Position numbers and translations under genes: made by a program
Shown: in pieces, positions 20,761-31,979 of the stretch
Numbering within the stretch: the first letter of the stretch is position 1
How the letters are laid out: each line of letters begins with the position of its first letter
Assembly (NCBI GenBank): GCA_037355855.1
Contig: CM074767.1
Span: forward strand, 2,046,001 to 2,110,000
Source of the DNA: Pseudo-nitzschia pungens
Taxonomy: Eukaryota; Bacillariophyta; Bacillariophyceae; Bacillariales; Bacillariaceae
Direction: 5' to 3'
DNA: 64,000 nucleotides
Notes under the pieces: generated by a model
What the model was told of the DNA's origin: nothing
Seen by the model: only the letters and a program-made list of their open reading frames with translations
Databases searched by the model: none

Positions 20761-22637
20761 TTGATGCTAGCTAGCCTTCAACACCAAGTGCACACGTCTT
20801 GTATCCGATTTTGCACACTGAGACATCTTATCTACACAATTTTACATCACGTCAAACATGCTAAAGCACACAATTAAATCACTGGAAAAGCTATTCATCC
20901 GTGACATAAAATCAAAATAATAATAGACCACTAATTTACCGTAAAACCTTACTTACACACAGAATCAAATTACCATCATCGAATACTGCGGACATCTGAT
21001 AAATTACGAAGTCATTTTTTTATCCCCTTTCAACCGTACCGTAGGAGTACAAGTAACCTAACTCCATTCTTGGAGGTAAGTACGGTAGGTGTATTCTTCG
21101 AACTTTATTGAATGACTCTCGTTACCATAGATTCATTTTTAAATTCAAGGTGCTGCATTGTAGCCATTCGATTGGTTGGGATGAGGAGACACAACCATGT
21201 TGTACAAGTAAGACTTACTCGTACATTAATTATTCTCATCATTTTTGGTGCCAATACTGGCACGAATAACATAGGCACGGTATGTGATTGGTGTGATTCG
21301 CCGAATTTTGGTTGGTTGACACTCGTTTGTGCAGGTTTCGATTGGTGGCGAATTTGTGGCGTGCTGTCGATCGTCATACCGGACATGAAAAAAATGAGTC
21401 TTCATGTCCCCGATCCCATGAATGACACTCGTCTACGGTATTGAATACCGGTACGAGTACGAGTAACTTACTTCGTCGCATTTGTCGGACTCGTATCGTA
21501 GTACGAAGTAAGCCTTATTCTACGAGCAATTCGATAACAAAAATGATGAAAAAAATACATAAAATAAAATCCGTTCGTTTGTGGTCATTTCAATTGAATT
21601 GTGCCAAACTACTGGCAAATACTACTGAACTTCGTAACTGATTTGATTGGTGAGAAACAGGAGTTGTTGACACGGTGGTCTCATTTTTCTTTCATTTTCA
21701 GTTGGAAACAGTGTTTCATGTTCTAACAGGTTATGTGCCTTACTTGAATCGCTAGCGCCAATCAATTCCTAACTTCAGAACAAATTGAGAATGTTGATTG
21801 CGCTTAAATGGTCGCTTTTGATTGGTTGAAATGTTCTTGATCGATGTTGAGAGTTAGAACTGTTCTTTGTTTCTGTGTCATATTAATTTCCCAAGAACAC
21901 GACAGAACTCGACTCTCTCTTTTCCTTTTGAAACACTAAACCATTTGTTTTTCATTTATTGAAATCATTTTATTATCGTTCTTAATGTTCTCCCTATTCC
22001 TCGGTTCCTTATGTTGAGATGTTCTCCTCATACTCTCATTTAATACTTCGTATTCAGTTCCCAATCATGTCGAGAAGTTTAGAGAGATTCATCAGAGTCT
22101 CCGTGCAACCGTGTCGTTTCATGACAGCCACTGATTGATGTTGGTGGCGCAGCATAAAATTCTTTGGAAGAGTCTTCTTTGTACAAATAGGACTCACCAT
22201 ACCCGTACGTATTCATAGTACAAGATGAATCTCAAGAAATCGGCGAATGAATCTTCTGGGTTTGACCGACCACCCGCCAGGGATGTCCGAACCGTGTCGT
22301 CGGTACCAGTCAGAAAAGTGCCGTTTAAAGAAAAAGAACAGAGTAGTTTTTGGGTTCGGACAGTACTCGTACCTGTAAGGTTATTCAAGTAGACGTAATT
22401 TACTTTGTACAAATTCACTTACGCTAATTTACTTTCTATTCATGTACTGGAACCCGAGTAATCGTTCATTAGTACAAGAGAAACTTTTCCATGCGTGGAG
22501 GTCACAAAATAATGAAAGTACCTCTTTAGAATACAAAAAGCAGTTGCACAACGTGTTGCAAATAAGGTCGAAGCACACACTAATCCAATTTTGAAATTGG
22601 AAACCAGTAAGAAGACAAATAAACCAAGAGAAGCATA
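20761..22637. other. Intergenic between the two IFDLEL paralogues
   Basis: No convincing gene. Clusters of the GGTAAG/TACCGGTA word family lie at about 20935-21080, 21210-21230 and 21435-21520. Short frames on both strands have no recognisable domain. Confidence 0.35.
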
Positions 22638-23210
22638 ATGCCAACCAGGTTGAACACAGAAGAAGTGCTTCACGTTCGCTTTCCATTTGGTGGTTGCAGC
22701 CATCGTCACTCCTATCCGCCATCCTCGAATATGCCTTTCGGCAAGAGAAAAGGAACTGCATCTATACCCATCGATCGGCAATCCATGAGGAAGACAGCGA
22801 GTGAACATCAAATGGCACAAGACGAAGCAGAGGCCGACTACAAAGACTTCGTTTTCTTTTCAAGGGTTGTGGATGGAATTTCCCGTCAGAATTCTTTACT
22901 TAAAGACGGCTCTTTCCTGAAATCCACCAACGAGATTCTTATCGATAACATTGTGAGAGCGCGGCACGAACGAAACGAAGATAGGCAACTTGATTACTAC
23001 CATGATGATACGGCTACTCACTACTACCAACCACAACAAACATTTACAGATTTGAAAATTGTCACGCCTACGAGAATTGATCGTAACGTCTCAATCGATT
23101 CTGCTCTCAATGAATTAGCTCCTATTGAGAACGATGATAACCATGTGTTTCATAATATTTATACCGAGGACTACGAGGAGGACGAAGGCATTTTTGATCT
23201 TGAGCTGTAA
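22638..23210 (+). CDS. Uncharacterised protein ending IFDLEL, paralogue 2
   Basis: ATG 22638 to TAA, 190 residues. It shares an ordered set of motifs with the gene 2.5 kb upstream: MRKTASEHQMAQDE against MLRSPSELQLSMDE, DYKDFVFFSRVVDGISRQ against DERDFVFYARLISGIRER, a helix with IDNIVRARHERNED, an acidic Tyr/Asp-rich tail and the terminal EGIFDLEL. Outside these blocks the proteins differ widely, so the duplication is old and the blocks are under constraint. No known domain was recognised. Confidence 0.75.
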   Translation: MPTRLNTEEVLHVRFPFGGCSHRHSYPPSSNMPFGKRKGTASIPIDRQSMRKTASEHQMAQDEAEADYKDFVFFSRVVDGISRQNSLLKDGSFLKSTNEILIDNIVRARHERNEDRQLDYYHDDTATHYYQPQQTFTDLKIVTPTRIDRNVSIDSALNELAPIENDDNHVFHNIYTEDYEEDEGIFDLEL

Positions 23211-24521
23211 CGGTTTACAATTCGCTACCGCCTTGCAATCATATTTTTGGCTAAACAATTTTACATCTTGCTACGATACGACAATTTTCCTTTCGCTTTG
23301 GCGATTTCTGTACATTAAGATAAGAACTAAGAATTAATTGTTCAACTTGCTTACGTTGAGTTTAAATACCTGTAAGATGTGCAACCACTACTATTCATCT
23401 TAGTTGTCTTTACAAGTACAAAAGCATGGCCAGTACTATCGTTATTGTTAGGTTATTGCGTATTTCACATCATTCTATTATTATTTGATGGTGTAAGGAG
23501 CAACAGCGGTCAAATTTTAGGCTACCTTACCGGTACGGGTAACCTGTTCGTTGACGCAGAGAACGGTTCGTTGCACATCCGTTGCGTCAAAAATCGGATG
23601 TACGTCACCCCCATGATGGCATGACATCAAACCCACACCCAAGATAAAAAAACCGAACCAACATATCTTGTGGCTCCGAGATATCAACTTGGTCAGAATC
23701 TGTTCCTTCGGCTTCCGTTTCGGCCAAGGATGGTTAGGATATGGCGACCAAGAACATCTCTTTTGCAGTGGGGAAGGATTGTTGATCCTCCCTTAAAAAA
23801 TGGAATACCCAACCGAGGTGGCGCTTGGAAATGTGAGTGAAGTTCTCCAAGAAATTCTGCTCTGGGACTAAGAAGTATGTGGAGGCTATTGTATTAGCCG
23901 TATTCGGGCGATTCATTGCCAGAAGGCCTCTGCTACTCCGACAAAAATTGAAGTAAAGTTCACCGATGGAGGGAGGAAGACATCTGAAGACCCTCCGCAA
24001 CAATGTCTTGAAGTTCTCACTTGACGTCATCAAGTTCAATCGTGTGCATTGCAATATATAATTTTTTTTGTGGCTATCATGGGCGCAAAACAGATGCTAA
24101 AATCAAGTTCCTCGTGTGACGTCATTAGAATTTCTTTTCTTGGAAGATAGATTTACTAACTGATATACGGGCAAGTTAACGTAGAGACGGGCGGACGCTT
24201 AATGATATGAATGATGATAATAATGTCCAAAAAGCTCGTAGTAATGACTTCTACGAACAAACTGTTCAACCAGAACGAATGTGAACGTAACCCTAATCTT
24301 ACGGCATCTATGATCTGCGCGAGCCAATTTTCTTTACTATCGAGAGTAAAATCTGCGTCACAATCAAAACAACACTTCGCTCACTAATATTAACGTAACT
24401 TACAGGTATGTAGAAGTAAGTTACGTACTTGTTTCGAACGTTATATCTATTGTGCTAATTATCGTACGAAGTAAACCTTACTACCGGTACCGTAATTATT
24501 TTCTATGATATCTGCTACAGT
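23211..24521. other. Intergenic with a possible degenerate coding remnant
   Basis: The minus strand at 23734-24049 has an open stretch with protein-like composition (FTHISKRHLGWVFHFLRE) but no ATG at its 5' end and no recognised domain. It could be an element remnant. Word clusters of the TACCGGTA type occur at 23520-23545 and 24385-24500. Confidence 0.3.
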
Positions 24522-25892
24522 ATGATCACGGCCATGTGGATCGACGATGAGGAAAAAGATATGAAAAGGAATGGGACATGCCAACCCAAAGAAGTCGTCT
24601 ACAGACCGTCCTCGTCCTCGCTGCTGTCCAAACGAACTCAGACTGCTGCGGGGACCGTGATTCTCGTTCCTGTTACAATCTGTTCTCTTTTGTTTTTTTT
24701 GGCGGCTTTCAATGATGGCGTCCGAGTAGCGTCGGCGTTTTCTCTCACTACGATCACTGCCTGCAAAACAAAGGCCACAAAATTCTCCAAATACCCAGAT
24801 GATAAGATATGGACCACTTCGTTGCGATCAACTTCCTTCAACTCTTTGTCTTCGACCAAAAAGTTCGATGCCAAGTCGTGCCCACCTCCAAGATTTGATG
24901 ATTTTAGCGAGAAGCTGATTGGGAAGTGGATCTCTCAGACCGATGCTGCCGATACCGCGAACAGTAATGAAAGTGGTAATGAGAACGACGACGACAATTC
25001 CCTTCGAAGAGTTATCGAAGTCGAAGAGGTTATGAGAAGTTGTGGTGGAGCCGTGCAGGGAATCCGGGAACCAGCGATCCAAATCGATTTTGTTGACCGT
25101 GACAGTGTGTATCTCAATCGAGCCAACGATGGGTTTGTCTTCTTCAACGATGGATCTTATTCGATGGGCCCCATCATGATATCCGAAGATGATAGTGACG
25201 ATCCAAATGGTTTTCTCTCGTGTCTCGTGTTGCCGGCACTGTTGAACGATGAAGGGCCACCGCACCCAAAACGGCGAATGGTAGCATCCTTCGCAAACCA
25301 CGAAACAATCGTTCCAAGGAATTATGAATGCGGCTTTTCGCAGATCCAACCTTATCGAGCAGCAATACGAACGAAAGCAAAATTTGGCGATGATACTTCT
25401 TCTGCTACCGCCGAAGTCCTCGATGAAGAGAAAGTTTCTCGTACGAATCAAGATAGCCATAGGATTCCGATGGTGGACAACGTTACGACCGTGATTCGTT
25501 GCCGGATGCCCAGTGAAAGTGAACCATGGATGTTGCAAAGAGCCAAGTGGGAAAATCTTTTTCCAGCCTTTTCCTCCAAAGACACCGATGCAGCACTCAA
25601 GGCTGACGACGATGTCAATGGGAAGGAAGAGTCAGCAGACGAGGCTGCTGCGAGCCTTCGGCATTGGGTGGTTTCCGAATCGGAGGCCGAATTTTACCAC
25701 CGCATCGGAATCGAAACAGAATCCACGGCAGAGTCGGCTAACGAAACCACCGCCGTCATCCATTGCGGTGTCGCATGTCTGGCGACCAATTCCCTGCGCT
25801 TGGTAGCACGGAAATATGCTGCTCAGGGTGGTAATAATAGTAGCCTTCATCTCCGTGCAATCCTTTACGTCGCTGGCACCATTCGACAATGA
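24522..25892 (+). CDS. Predicted plastid-targeted protein of unknown function, ASAF leader
   Basis: ATG 24522, 456 residues. A 40-residue polar N-terminus precedes a hydrophobic segment (TVILVPVTICSLLFFLAAF) and the motif VASAFSLTT. ASAF with Phe after the cleavage site is the diatom signal for import into complex plastids, and the following stretch is Ser/Thr/Lys-rich, like a transit peptide. The mature part starts near residue 75. It has a conserved-looking core (FDDFSEKLIGKWISQ, then VEEVMRSCGGAVQGIRE, then YLNRANDGFVFFNDGSYSMGP) that would suit a small beta-barrel, possibly lipocalin-like. Acidic low-complexity insertions are frequent. The initiating Met may be one of the downstream ones (24534 or 24561), which would shorten the unusual N-terminal extension. 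No specific function is claimed. Confidence 0.75.
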   Translation: MITAMWIDDEEKDMKRNGTCQPKEVVYRPSSSSLLSKRTQTAAGTVILVPVTICSLLFFLAAFNDGVRVASAFSLTTITACKTKATKFSKYPDDKIWTTSLRSTSFNSLSSTKKFDAKSCPPPRFDDFSEKLIGKWISQTDAADTANSNESGNENDDDNSLRRVIEVEEVMRSCGGAVQGIREPAIQIDFVDRDSVYLNRANDGFVFFNDGSYSMGPIMISEDDSDDPNGFLSCLVLPALLNDEGPPHPKRRMVASFANHETIVPRNYECGFSQIQPYRAAIRTKAKFGDDTSSATAEVLDEEKVSRTNQDSHRIPMVDNVTTVIRCRMPSESEPWMLQRAKWENLFPAFSSKDTDAALKADDDVNGKEESADEAAASLRHWVVSESEAEFYHRIGIETESTAESANETTAVIHCGVACLATNSLRLVARKYAAQGGNNSSLHLRAILYVAGTIRQ

Positions 25893-26650
25893 TTTCTACA
25901 CAATGAGACCCAAGATGGAATTGCATCATCCGTTTCTGAACATTAACCCTCTAAGACGAAACAGAACGAACTTTTGAGTCGGTTACTGAACGATTCGAGG
26001 CTAGCGGTCGTTGCCGTTAGTGGTGGTTGAACATAGAACAACATCAATCCGTTCTTCCATCTGTTGATCAGACTGAAGCTTGCTGGGATTTTGTGACAAT
26101 TTAGTTGTATCAATTTAATATCTGAGCATGTCGAATACGCACCAGACTACGGCGGAACATCGGAAGCGGGTTTTCATCGAACGTGACAAAAGTCGGATAC
26201 TGTAGTGATGAATCAGAGAAGCACAAAAGTTATCAATCGTTCTTGAAGCGTTTTCCACTACGCTATCATCGGGTACCTGGCAACTACTTCTTTATCCGCA
26301 AGGGAAAAGATGTAGCGTGCTGGTGCCAAGAGTCCTGAATCGATGCTGACTGACGCACAAAAAGGAAATCAAGAGGTCGTAAGAGCACCATCGCACGGGA
26401 TTCGATGAAGTCCTTGGGAAATTTTTCCAAGGACTAATTTCAAATCGATTTGAAAAACTTGAGAAAGACTTTTTCACAAAACTAGTGCTGTGATCAACCT
26501 TGCTCGCATTAAAGAGCAGTATCCTTTCTTCCCCTGATAACACATTGCGGAAAATCGACGAATCCTAAATTTTCAGAGAGAGTAATTTTGCTTTCAGCTT
26601 TTACTATTATTTATCAAAATACATCATGAAACCAGTCCATCAAGACTCAC
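25893..26650. other. Intergenic, 3' flanks of convergent genes
   Basis: Between the 3' ends of the plastid-protein gene and the protease-like gene. No gene or repeat is supported. Confidence 0.3.
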
Positions 26651-29004
26651 TTATAAATGTGGTGTGGTGAAACGAATCATAGCTTGATTTTCAAGTACGT
26701 CGTGGGAAGCCAGTATAGTACCCATCGATGTGATAGTGTACGACCCCGATGGTTGTTCTCCGTCACCACTTCCGATTGCATTAACGTCAAGCACAAATAA
26801 ATATTCAACGTTTTTTACAAGGGTCAATTTCTCTTGGACTGTTCGAGTCACATAAGCGCCTTGCACCACACCCAGCCGGAAACATTCGTGCCCAGGATCT
26901 GCAACGAACCATCCAACGGATCGTGCACTGCTGCTGTCCAAAAACGAAAAGTCAATAACGACATCGATCAATTTTGATTCATCATGTTTCGCTATTTGGA
27001 TCGCCCAGCACGTCGGAGGAGATGGTGGTCGATTGGTTGGACTCGAAGTTGTGGGGTGCAAAGTAGGGGGCCTAGTCGGTGCTGCAGAAGGCTTCGCAGT
27101 GGGTTTCCTTCTAGGTGTCACGGAAGGCCTCGCAGTGGGACTCCTTGTGGGTGTCGTGGAAGGCTTCGCAGTGGGTCTGCTCGTCGGTGTTGCAGAAGGA
27201 TTCGCAGTGGGTCTTCTCGTTGGTGTGACGGAAGGATTCGTAGTGGGTCTCCTCGTTGGTGTGGCGGAAGGATTCGCAGTGGGTCTTCTCGTTGGTGTGG
27301 CGGAAGGATTCGCAGTGGGTGTACTCGTCGGTATCGCGGAAGGGCTACCAGTCGGTGCCACTGAAGGTTTGGCAGTGGGGTTTCCAGTCGGTACGTTGGT
27401 TCGTTGCGTACAAGAACAGACCGCGGTTGCAACCAGTAGCACAGAGTCGCACTCACCGCCTTCCTCGACTTTGCCCTGGGATGCAGCTGTGACCAATTCA
27501 TGACAAGTTTTCTGCCCCAGGACTGGAACAAAGACGATGGAATCTGGATTGGTAACAACCTCATTTTTGTCACAGATGGGGCAAACATAAACATAATTAT
27601 ATTTGTCATCGTCTTCGTCGTCAAACGTTTCTACTAGAGCGGGTTTTGGAGGTTCCACATTAGTAGGATTCGGAATTGGAAATGGGTTTGGTTTTTCTGT
27701 GGTTGGAAATGGAGTGGGTGCAGGTGTCGGCTCGGACGTTGGTGCTACTGTCGGCTTCTTAGATGGAAGTTTGGTTTGCGGCAGTGTCGGTTCCAGGACG
27801 CTAGAATACACAGTGTTGTCATTCGGTGCTATCAAAATGTCGCCGCCACAGTTCCATTCGGCGGGTGGATCTATCGAAAGAGGGCATCCAGTCTCGATGA
27901 TCCACTGCTTGTAAGAAAACACTCGTTGACTTCCTGCGGGCAAATTAGGATTGCCACAATATCGCGAAGTTTCAGATATGACTGCCAGGAGTAAATCGTC
28001 TGTAGACGACTCACCGGAACTACTGGTAGTTACAGCGTCCACAAAATAATCCTCCTTGATAATTGGGCCACCGGATTCTCCAAAACACGCTGATGTCATC
28101 ACCGGATTTTCCGAGCCATCGGTTGCATCGACAATTGTAACATTCGCTGGATCGGTTGTACAGAACCAGTTTGGTTTGACTATAGTCTCTTCGGTATTGG
28201 TACCATATATGACTCCTTTATCGGGATCCTCTGCGACAGCACATAGCTCAAAAGGCACATAATGGATAATTTCAGCTTCTAGAATTTGTGGGAATCCAAC
28301 TGTGCTTCCGAACCCAAGCATTGTCAATGATTCGCCATCCAAAAAGGGATAATTCTCTTCGAAATTCAACCGGACTGGATTTGTTTCTGACACTGGTGCG
28401 GTAAGCTGCACAATCATAACGCTGTTATCCAATGAGTTTGGATGCCGTACAACAGATCGCACTTCAATACTTTCCTTTGCTGGATCACTGTCATTTTTCA
28501 AACCAATGTGAGCTTTCGTTGGATCTCTTTCGTTCGTACAGTGTATAAGATATAAAAACATTATAATATAACGAGTTTGAGATGCGGTGCTTTTTCATCC
28601 ACACGATTTTGAATATCACGGAACACTGAAGCTTACCTACAGCTTGCAGCGGTCAAGACAAGATCCTTTGCTATGAGAGCGCCACCACACCTATCAATGC
28701 CACTATTTTCATCGTTGCTAACGAGAAGGGTGAACCATGGGTATTTAATTTTTGTTTCTGCATCACTCCCGTATCCGATTCGAGTCATCTTCCCTTCATA
28801 GATTTGTGGTTTTTGGGCCGGTTCGTTCTGATCCTCGAAAGTTTTTCTCTTACTTTGGACATCAATGTCGGCTGCCGTTCCTCGCAATTGCTGCTGTTCG
28901 CCATCGATAGCTTGCACACAAATACATGATGATAGAATTATCACGCAGATTACAAGCAATTTGTGGATTGTTGTGGGTTCCATTCTCCTCGCGGTATGAT
29001 TCAT
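26651..29004 (-). CDS. Secreted trypsin-fold pseudoprotease with Pro-Thr-Ser repeat stalk
   Basis: Two exons: 29004-28637 and 28526-26651. The intron at 28636-28527 (110 bp) has donor GTAAGC and acceptor AAAG, and splicing is in phase through Cys-Arg-Asp. A signal peptide follows Met at 28983 (HKLLVICVIILSSCICVQA). The S1 fold is recognisable (CGGALIAKDLVLTAASC; SACFGESGGPII), but the catalytic His of TAAHC is Ser, the catalytic Asp position in NSVMIVQL is also Ser, and only the active-site Ser remains. It is therefore probably not a protease but a binding or regulatory homologue. After the fold come a Pro/Thr linker, a Cys-containing module (CPICDKNE), about ten units of TPTRRPTANPSA type (plus-strand 27050-27400), and a C-terminal beta-rich domain (CWAIQIAKHDESKLIDVVI). 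Pro-Thr stalks are common in diatom wall and secreted proteins. Confidence 0.82.
27055..27400 (-). repeat. Coding repeat of about 36 bp units (Pro-Thr stalk)
   Basis: In-frame tandem repeats encode TPTRRPTANPSA and variants. Unit length is 12 codons. Near-identical neighbouring units suggest ongoing unequal exchange. Confidence 0.75.
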
Positions 29005-30437
29005 CTCCACCCGTTTTCCAACCAATACTTTGGTCGCTGCGTTTGTTCAAGGCAACTTGGATTTGCGTTTCACCACAGTTGATCTTTGAAGGTTTGTTTT
29101 GGTCCTTGACTCTACTCGAGTTGACTTCTGCTGTTATCGGCTACAACTCCAACGTTCTGGGTCCCCCTTTCTGGTTCCGTTTCTTTAGAGTGCATCAATA
29201 AGACTTGGCGTGTCAATAAAAAAGTAATAATAATGTTCAATTCAACTCTACGAGTGTTGTTATACCTTCGGGGGAAAACTGTCGAGCAGGTAATGCCTCA
29301 ACAGAAATAGTATTTTTAAACAGCAATCCTGTTTTGCATTTTGCAAAATTAGACGTTGGGTCGGTGGCCAAATCTCGTAGTGAACGGAAAGTGTATTGGG
29401 CGGGCCGTTCACTTTGTCAGAAATTGTGATACGAGTAGGGCTAAGCAAAAAATAAAGTACCGGTACTACGTGTACGTAGTAGTAATTTTATTTTTTATTG
29501 ACGACGAGCTATTCGAATACAGTAAAGAAGGTTGCGTGGATAAATTATTGAAACAGGAAGACAGCAAGACAGACAGCCGCCAATTCGGTAGGTCAGGCAA
29601 AAAATAACCATGTAAAAGTTCGTAACGTTTCTACACGTTCGTGCATGAACATTAAAAAATAATAATAATAGCCTTCTTATTTTAAAGGAACGAATATAGA
29701 AGAGTCATCGGTACCGTTTTTCGGACCATAGGTAGTAAGGCTTACCAGTAAGGTTTACTTCGGTAGTAAGTTACTATGTGCTTCATAATCGACGATGAAG
29801 ACATTCTCAAAAAAATACGAACCGGTACCGGTAGTAATATGTACTAAACCTTACCGAATTACAGTACCGTAGGTCGTAATGACCATGACCCATGACTGAA
29901 ATGAATAAGCAACGGTTAAGATGACGGTTAATTGAACTCATATTGTTTCAGGACTGGAGCTAAGATTATGTTTTCAAACACTCATTTCTTTTTAAATATC
30001 AATCTTGGTCCCGGAAAAACCGGTGGAGGCATCTTAAGATAGACACCAGTTTCTATTTCTAGTATCTTGAATTGCTCAAGAGTCGAGTTTTTTTGCTTCC
30101 GAATAAAACAATAAATCTTGAGTTAACTTACTGTAAACAAGTACCGGTACGGTAGAGCTACATCCAGTACAGCAAGACTGAAATACGACCTACGGAATAC
30201 GAACATTCTCGTTCATTGTCCTACCGCTAGTACCGTAAACCTTACTGGTCTGGCTAGTGTGGTGATCAATACTGCCAACAAAATACGAACTAGAATGATG
30301 CGAGAGGAGAGTATCCGAGTGAACCTAAAATACTGTAATCTCAATATCTTTTCTGATCCTTTGGTCGTATCACAAATAACCTAAGCAGCAAATCTAGAAA
30401 GTTACAAAAAATCAACTCATAATAGGACACCAACACG
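29005..30437. other. Intergenic, divergent promoters; word-rich
   Basis: Between the divergent pseudoprotease gene and the small secreted-protein gene. TACCGGTA/GGTAAG words cluster at 29735-29880 and 30130-30245. No gene is supported. Confidence 0.35.
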
Positions 30438-30833
30438 ATGATGTACAAAACTTTGATTCTCGCAGCCACCCTTATGGTCCTCTCCGCAAATGCCGCTGTG
30501 CTTACCAACGACAAATCCAACCAGCCCCGCATCTTGAAGAGTTCTAAAAAGGAGAAGAAGGAGAAGAAGACAAAGGCTCCTAGTAGCCCTACTGCATCGC
30601 CAACCAATCAACCCACCAAGGCCAAGAAGAACTCCAAGAAGGGAAATCCCCCCGGAGTCACCCCTACAAACCAACCCACGAAAGCACCCACGAAAGCACC
30701 CACTGCTTCGCCTTCCGCCGCTCCTAGCAGTGCGCCTTCCTCGCCTCCCACAATGGCAGACACCGAGACCTCAAGTGAGAGCAGCAGTACCAATACCAGC
30801 TACGACAGCAGCAACGACGTCTCCTCCCCTTGA
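30438..30833 (+). CDS. Small secreted Lys-rich, Pro-Thr-Ser-rich protein
   Basis: ATG 30438, 131 residues. An N-terminal signal peptide (MMYKTLILAATLMVLSANA) is followed by RILKSSKKEKKEKKTKAP, a dense Lys cluster with KxxK spacing, then PTNQPTKAPTKAPTASPS-type repeats and an acidic Ser/Thr/Asp tail. The pattern of leader, Lys/Ser clusters and Pro-Thr stretches recalls diatom silica-associated proteins (silaffin-like, in which KxxK is a silica-targeting feature), but no family can be assigned. A structural or wall role is inference. Intronless as read. Confidence 0.72.
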   Translation: MMYKTLILAATLMVLSANAAVLTNDKSNQPRILKSSKKEKKEKKTKAPSSPTASPTNQPTKAKKNSKKGNPPGVTPTNQPTKAPTKAPTASPSAAPSSAPSSPPTMADTETSSESSSTNTSYDSSNDVSSP

Positions 30834-31979
30834 CCAGTTACACCGGATCTTCAATCCTACGACCCACGCTTTTGGTTCCGTGACCAACACAACCACTGAT
30901 ACTGCAAAATCCTTTTGAAACCGATTCCAATCGCAGCCCTCAGACTTAAGCTCGGTGGCCAACATCCATTCGAAATCTGGCACGATCCTCGGATGAATGT
31001 GACCACCTTTTCCGGATAAAAGCGGAACAAATGCAGTACATTCCAACAGTATTACAACATCCATACACGTATTTATAATTCGTCATAAAATGTTTTGATT
31101 CTCACTTCCTGTTTCAGTAGAAGTCTGAATGGCAGTTAGCTTGAGAATTATGTAGCGTAGAACACGCCTCCCGACAAGCATTGAGCAACTCGTGTTGCGT
31201 CCACGGAAGCTGTGCCGTGCCTGTGGATCGACCTTCTTGGCACGCATCTAATGTGTGTTAGCGGCAAGGTTTCGTTTGGATCAGTTGGAGCGAATTCATC
31301 CACTGTGTGTTCGGCCACCCGCCCATTGTATTCCGTTTACCTACCTGTCGTCCACAGAGTCCTTTTTTCCGATAGAGTCCACTACTGACGAAACAACCGT
31401 ACGGTGGTCGCTAATCATCGCACCGTTCCATCCATGACTGGCACTCCTAGTTTCCACATCACACCCAACATATCGTTTATTTCCAGTGCTATGTTTTGTT
31501 TTAGTAGCGTCATTAGCATTATAATCTGTCTCTACAAGTATAATGATTTGAAAAGCGGATACGAAAAGATTGGCTCCCAATCGCCTAGAATCCACTCATC
31601 CATTCATTCGTCCTCATCCAAAGGAAAGGATCCATCTTTTCATTAGTCGTTTCTATTTGCTTTTTTAGGTTGCGTTTTGTATGTGTGTGTATTTGTGTGT
31701 ATCCAACAGATGTCTTTCTTGTTCGGATTTGATCTATTTGTGTTTGTGGCGGTTGCAATTGTAACGGGTAGGTGGGGTTGGTTGGTTGGTTTCGGAGAGG
31801 AATGAATGGATGCGTGCAAGCGTATTTCGTTGCTTAGTGCCAAGCCGACACATCAATGGTTGAGTTGATGTTTGCAATCCCTGCACCGTACCACATTGCA
31901 CAGAACTATGATATGCTCCATCCTGTCATGCCACAACCCTCCAGCCTGACGCACGTACCGTACATGCATGAGCCGACCC
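30834..31979. other. Intergenic, nothing recognised
   Basis: 3' flanks of convergent genes. No supported gene; a TGTGTGTATTTGTGTGT tract lies at about 31684-31700. Confidence 0.3.

Noticed and set aside
23734..24054. Minus-strand frame with protein-like text
   Set aside because: No ATG at the 5' end, no neighbouring exon found, no recognisable family; kept only as a possible remnant.
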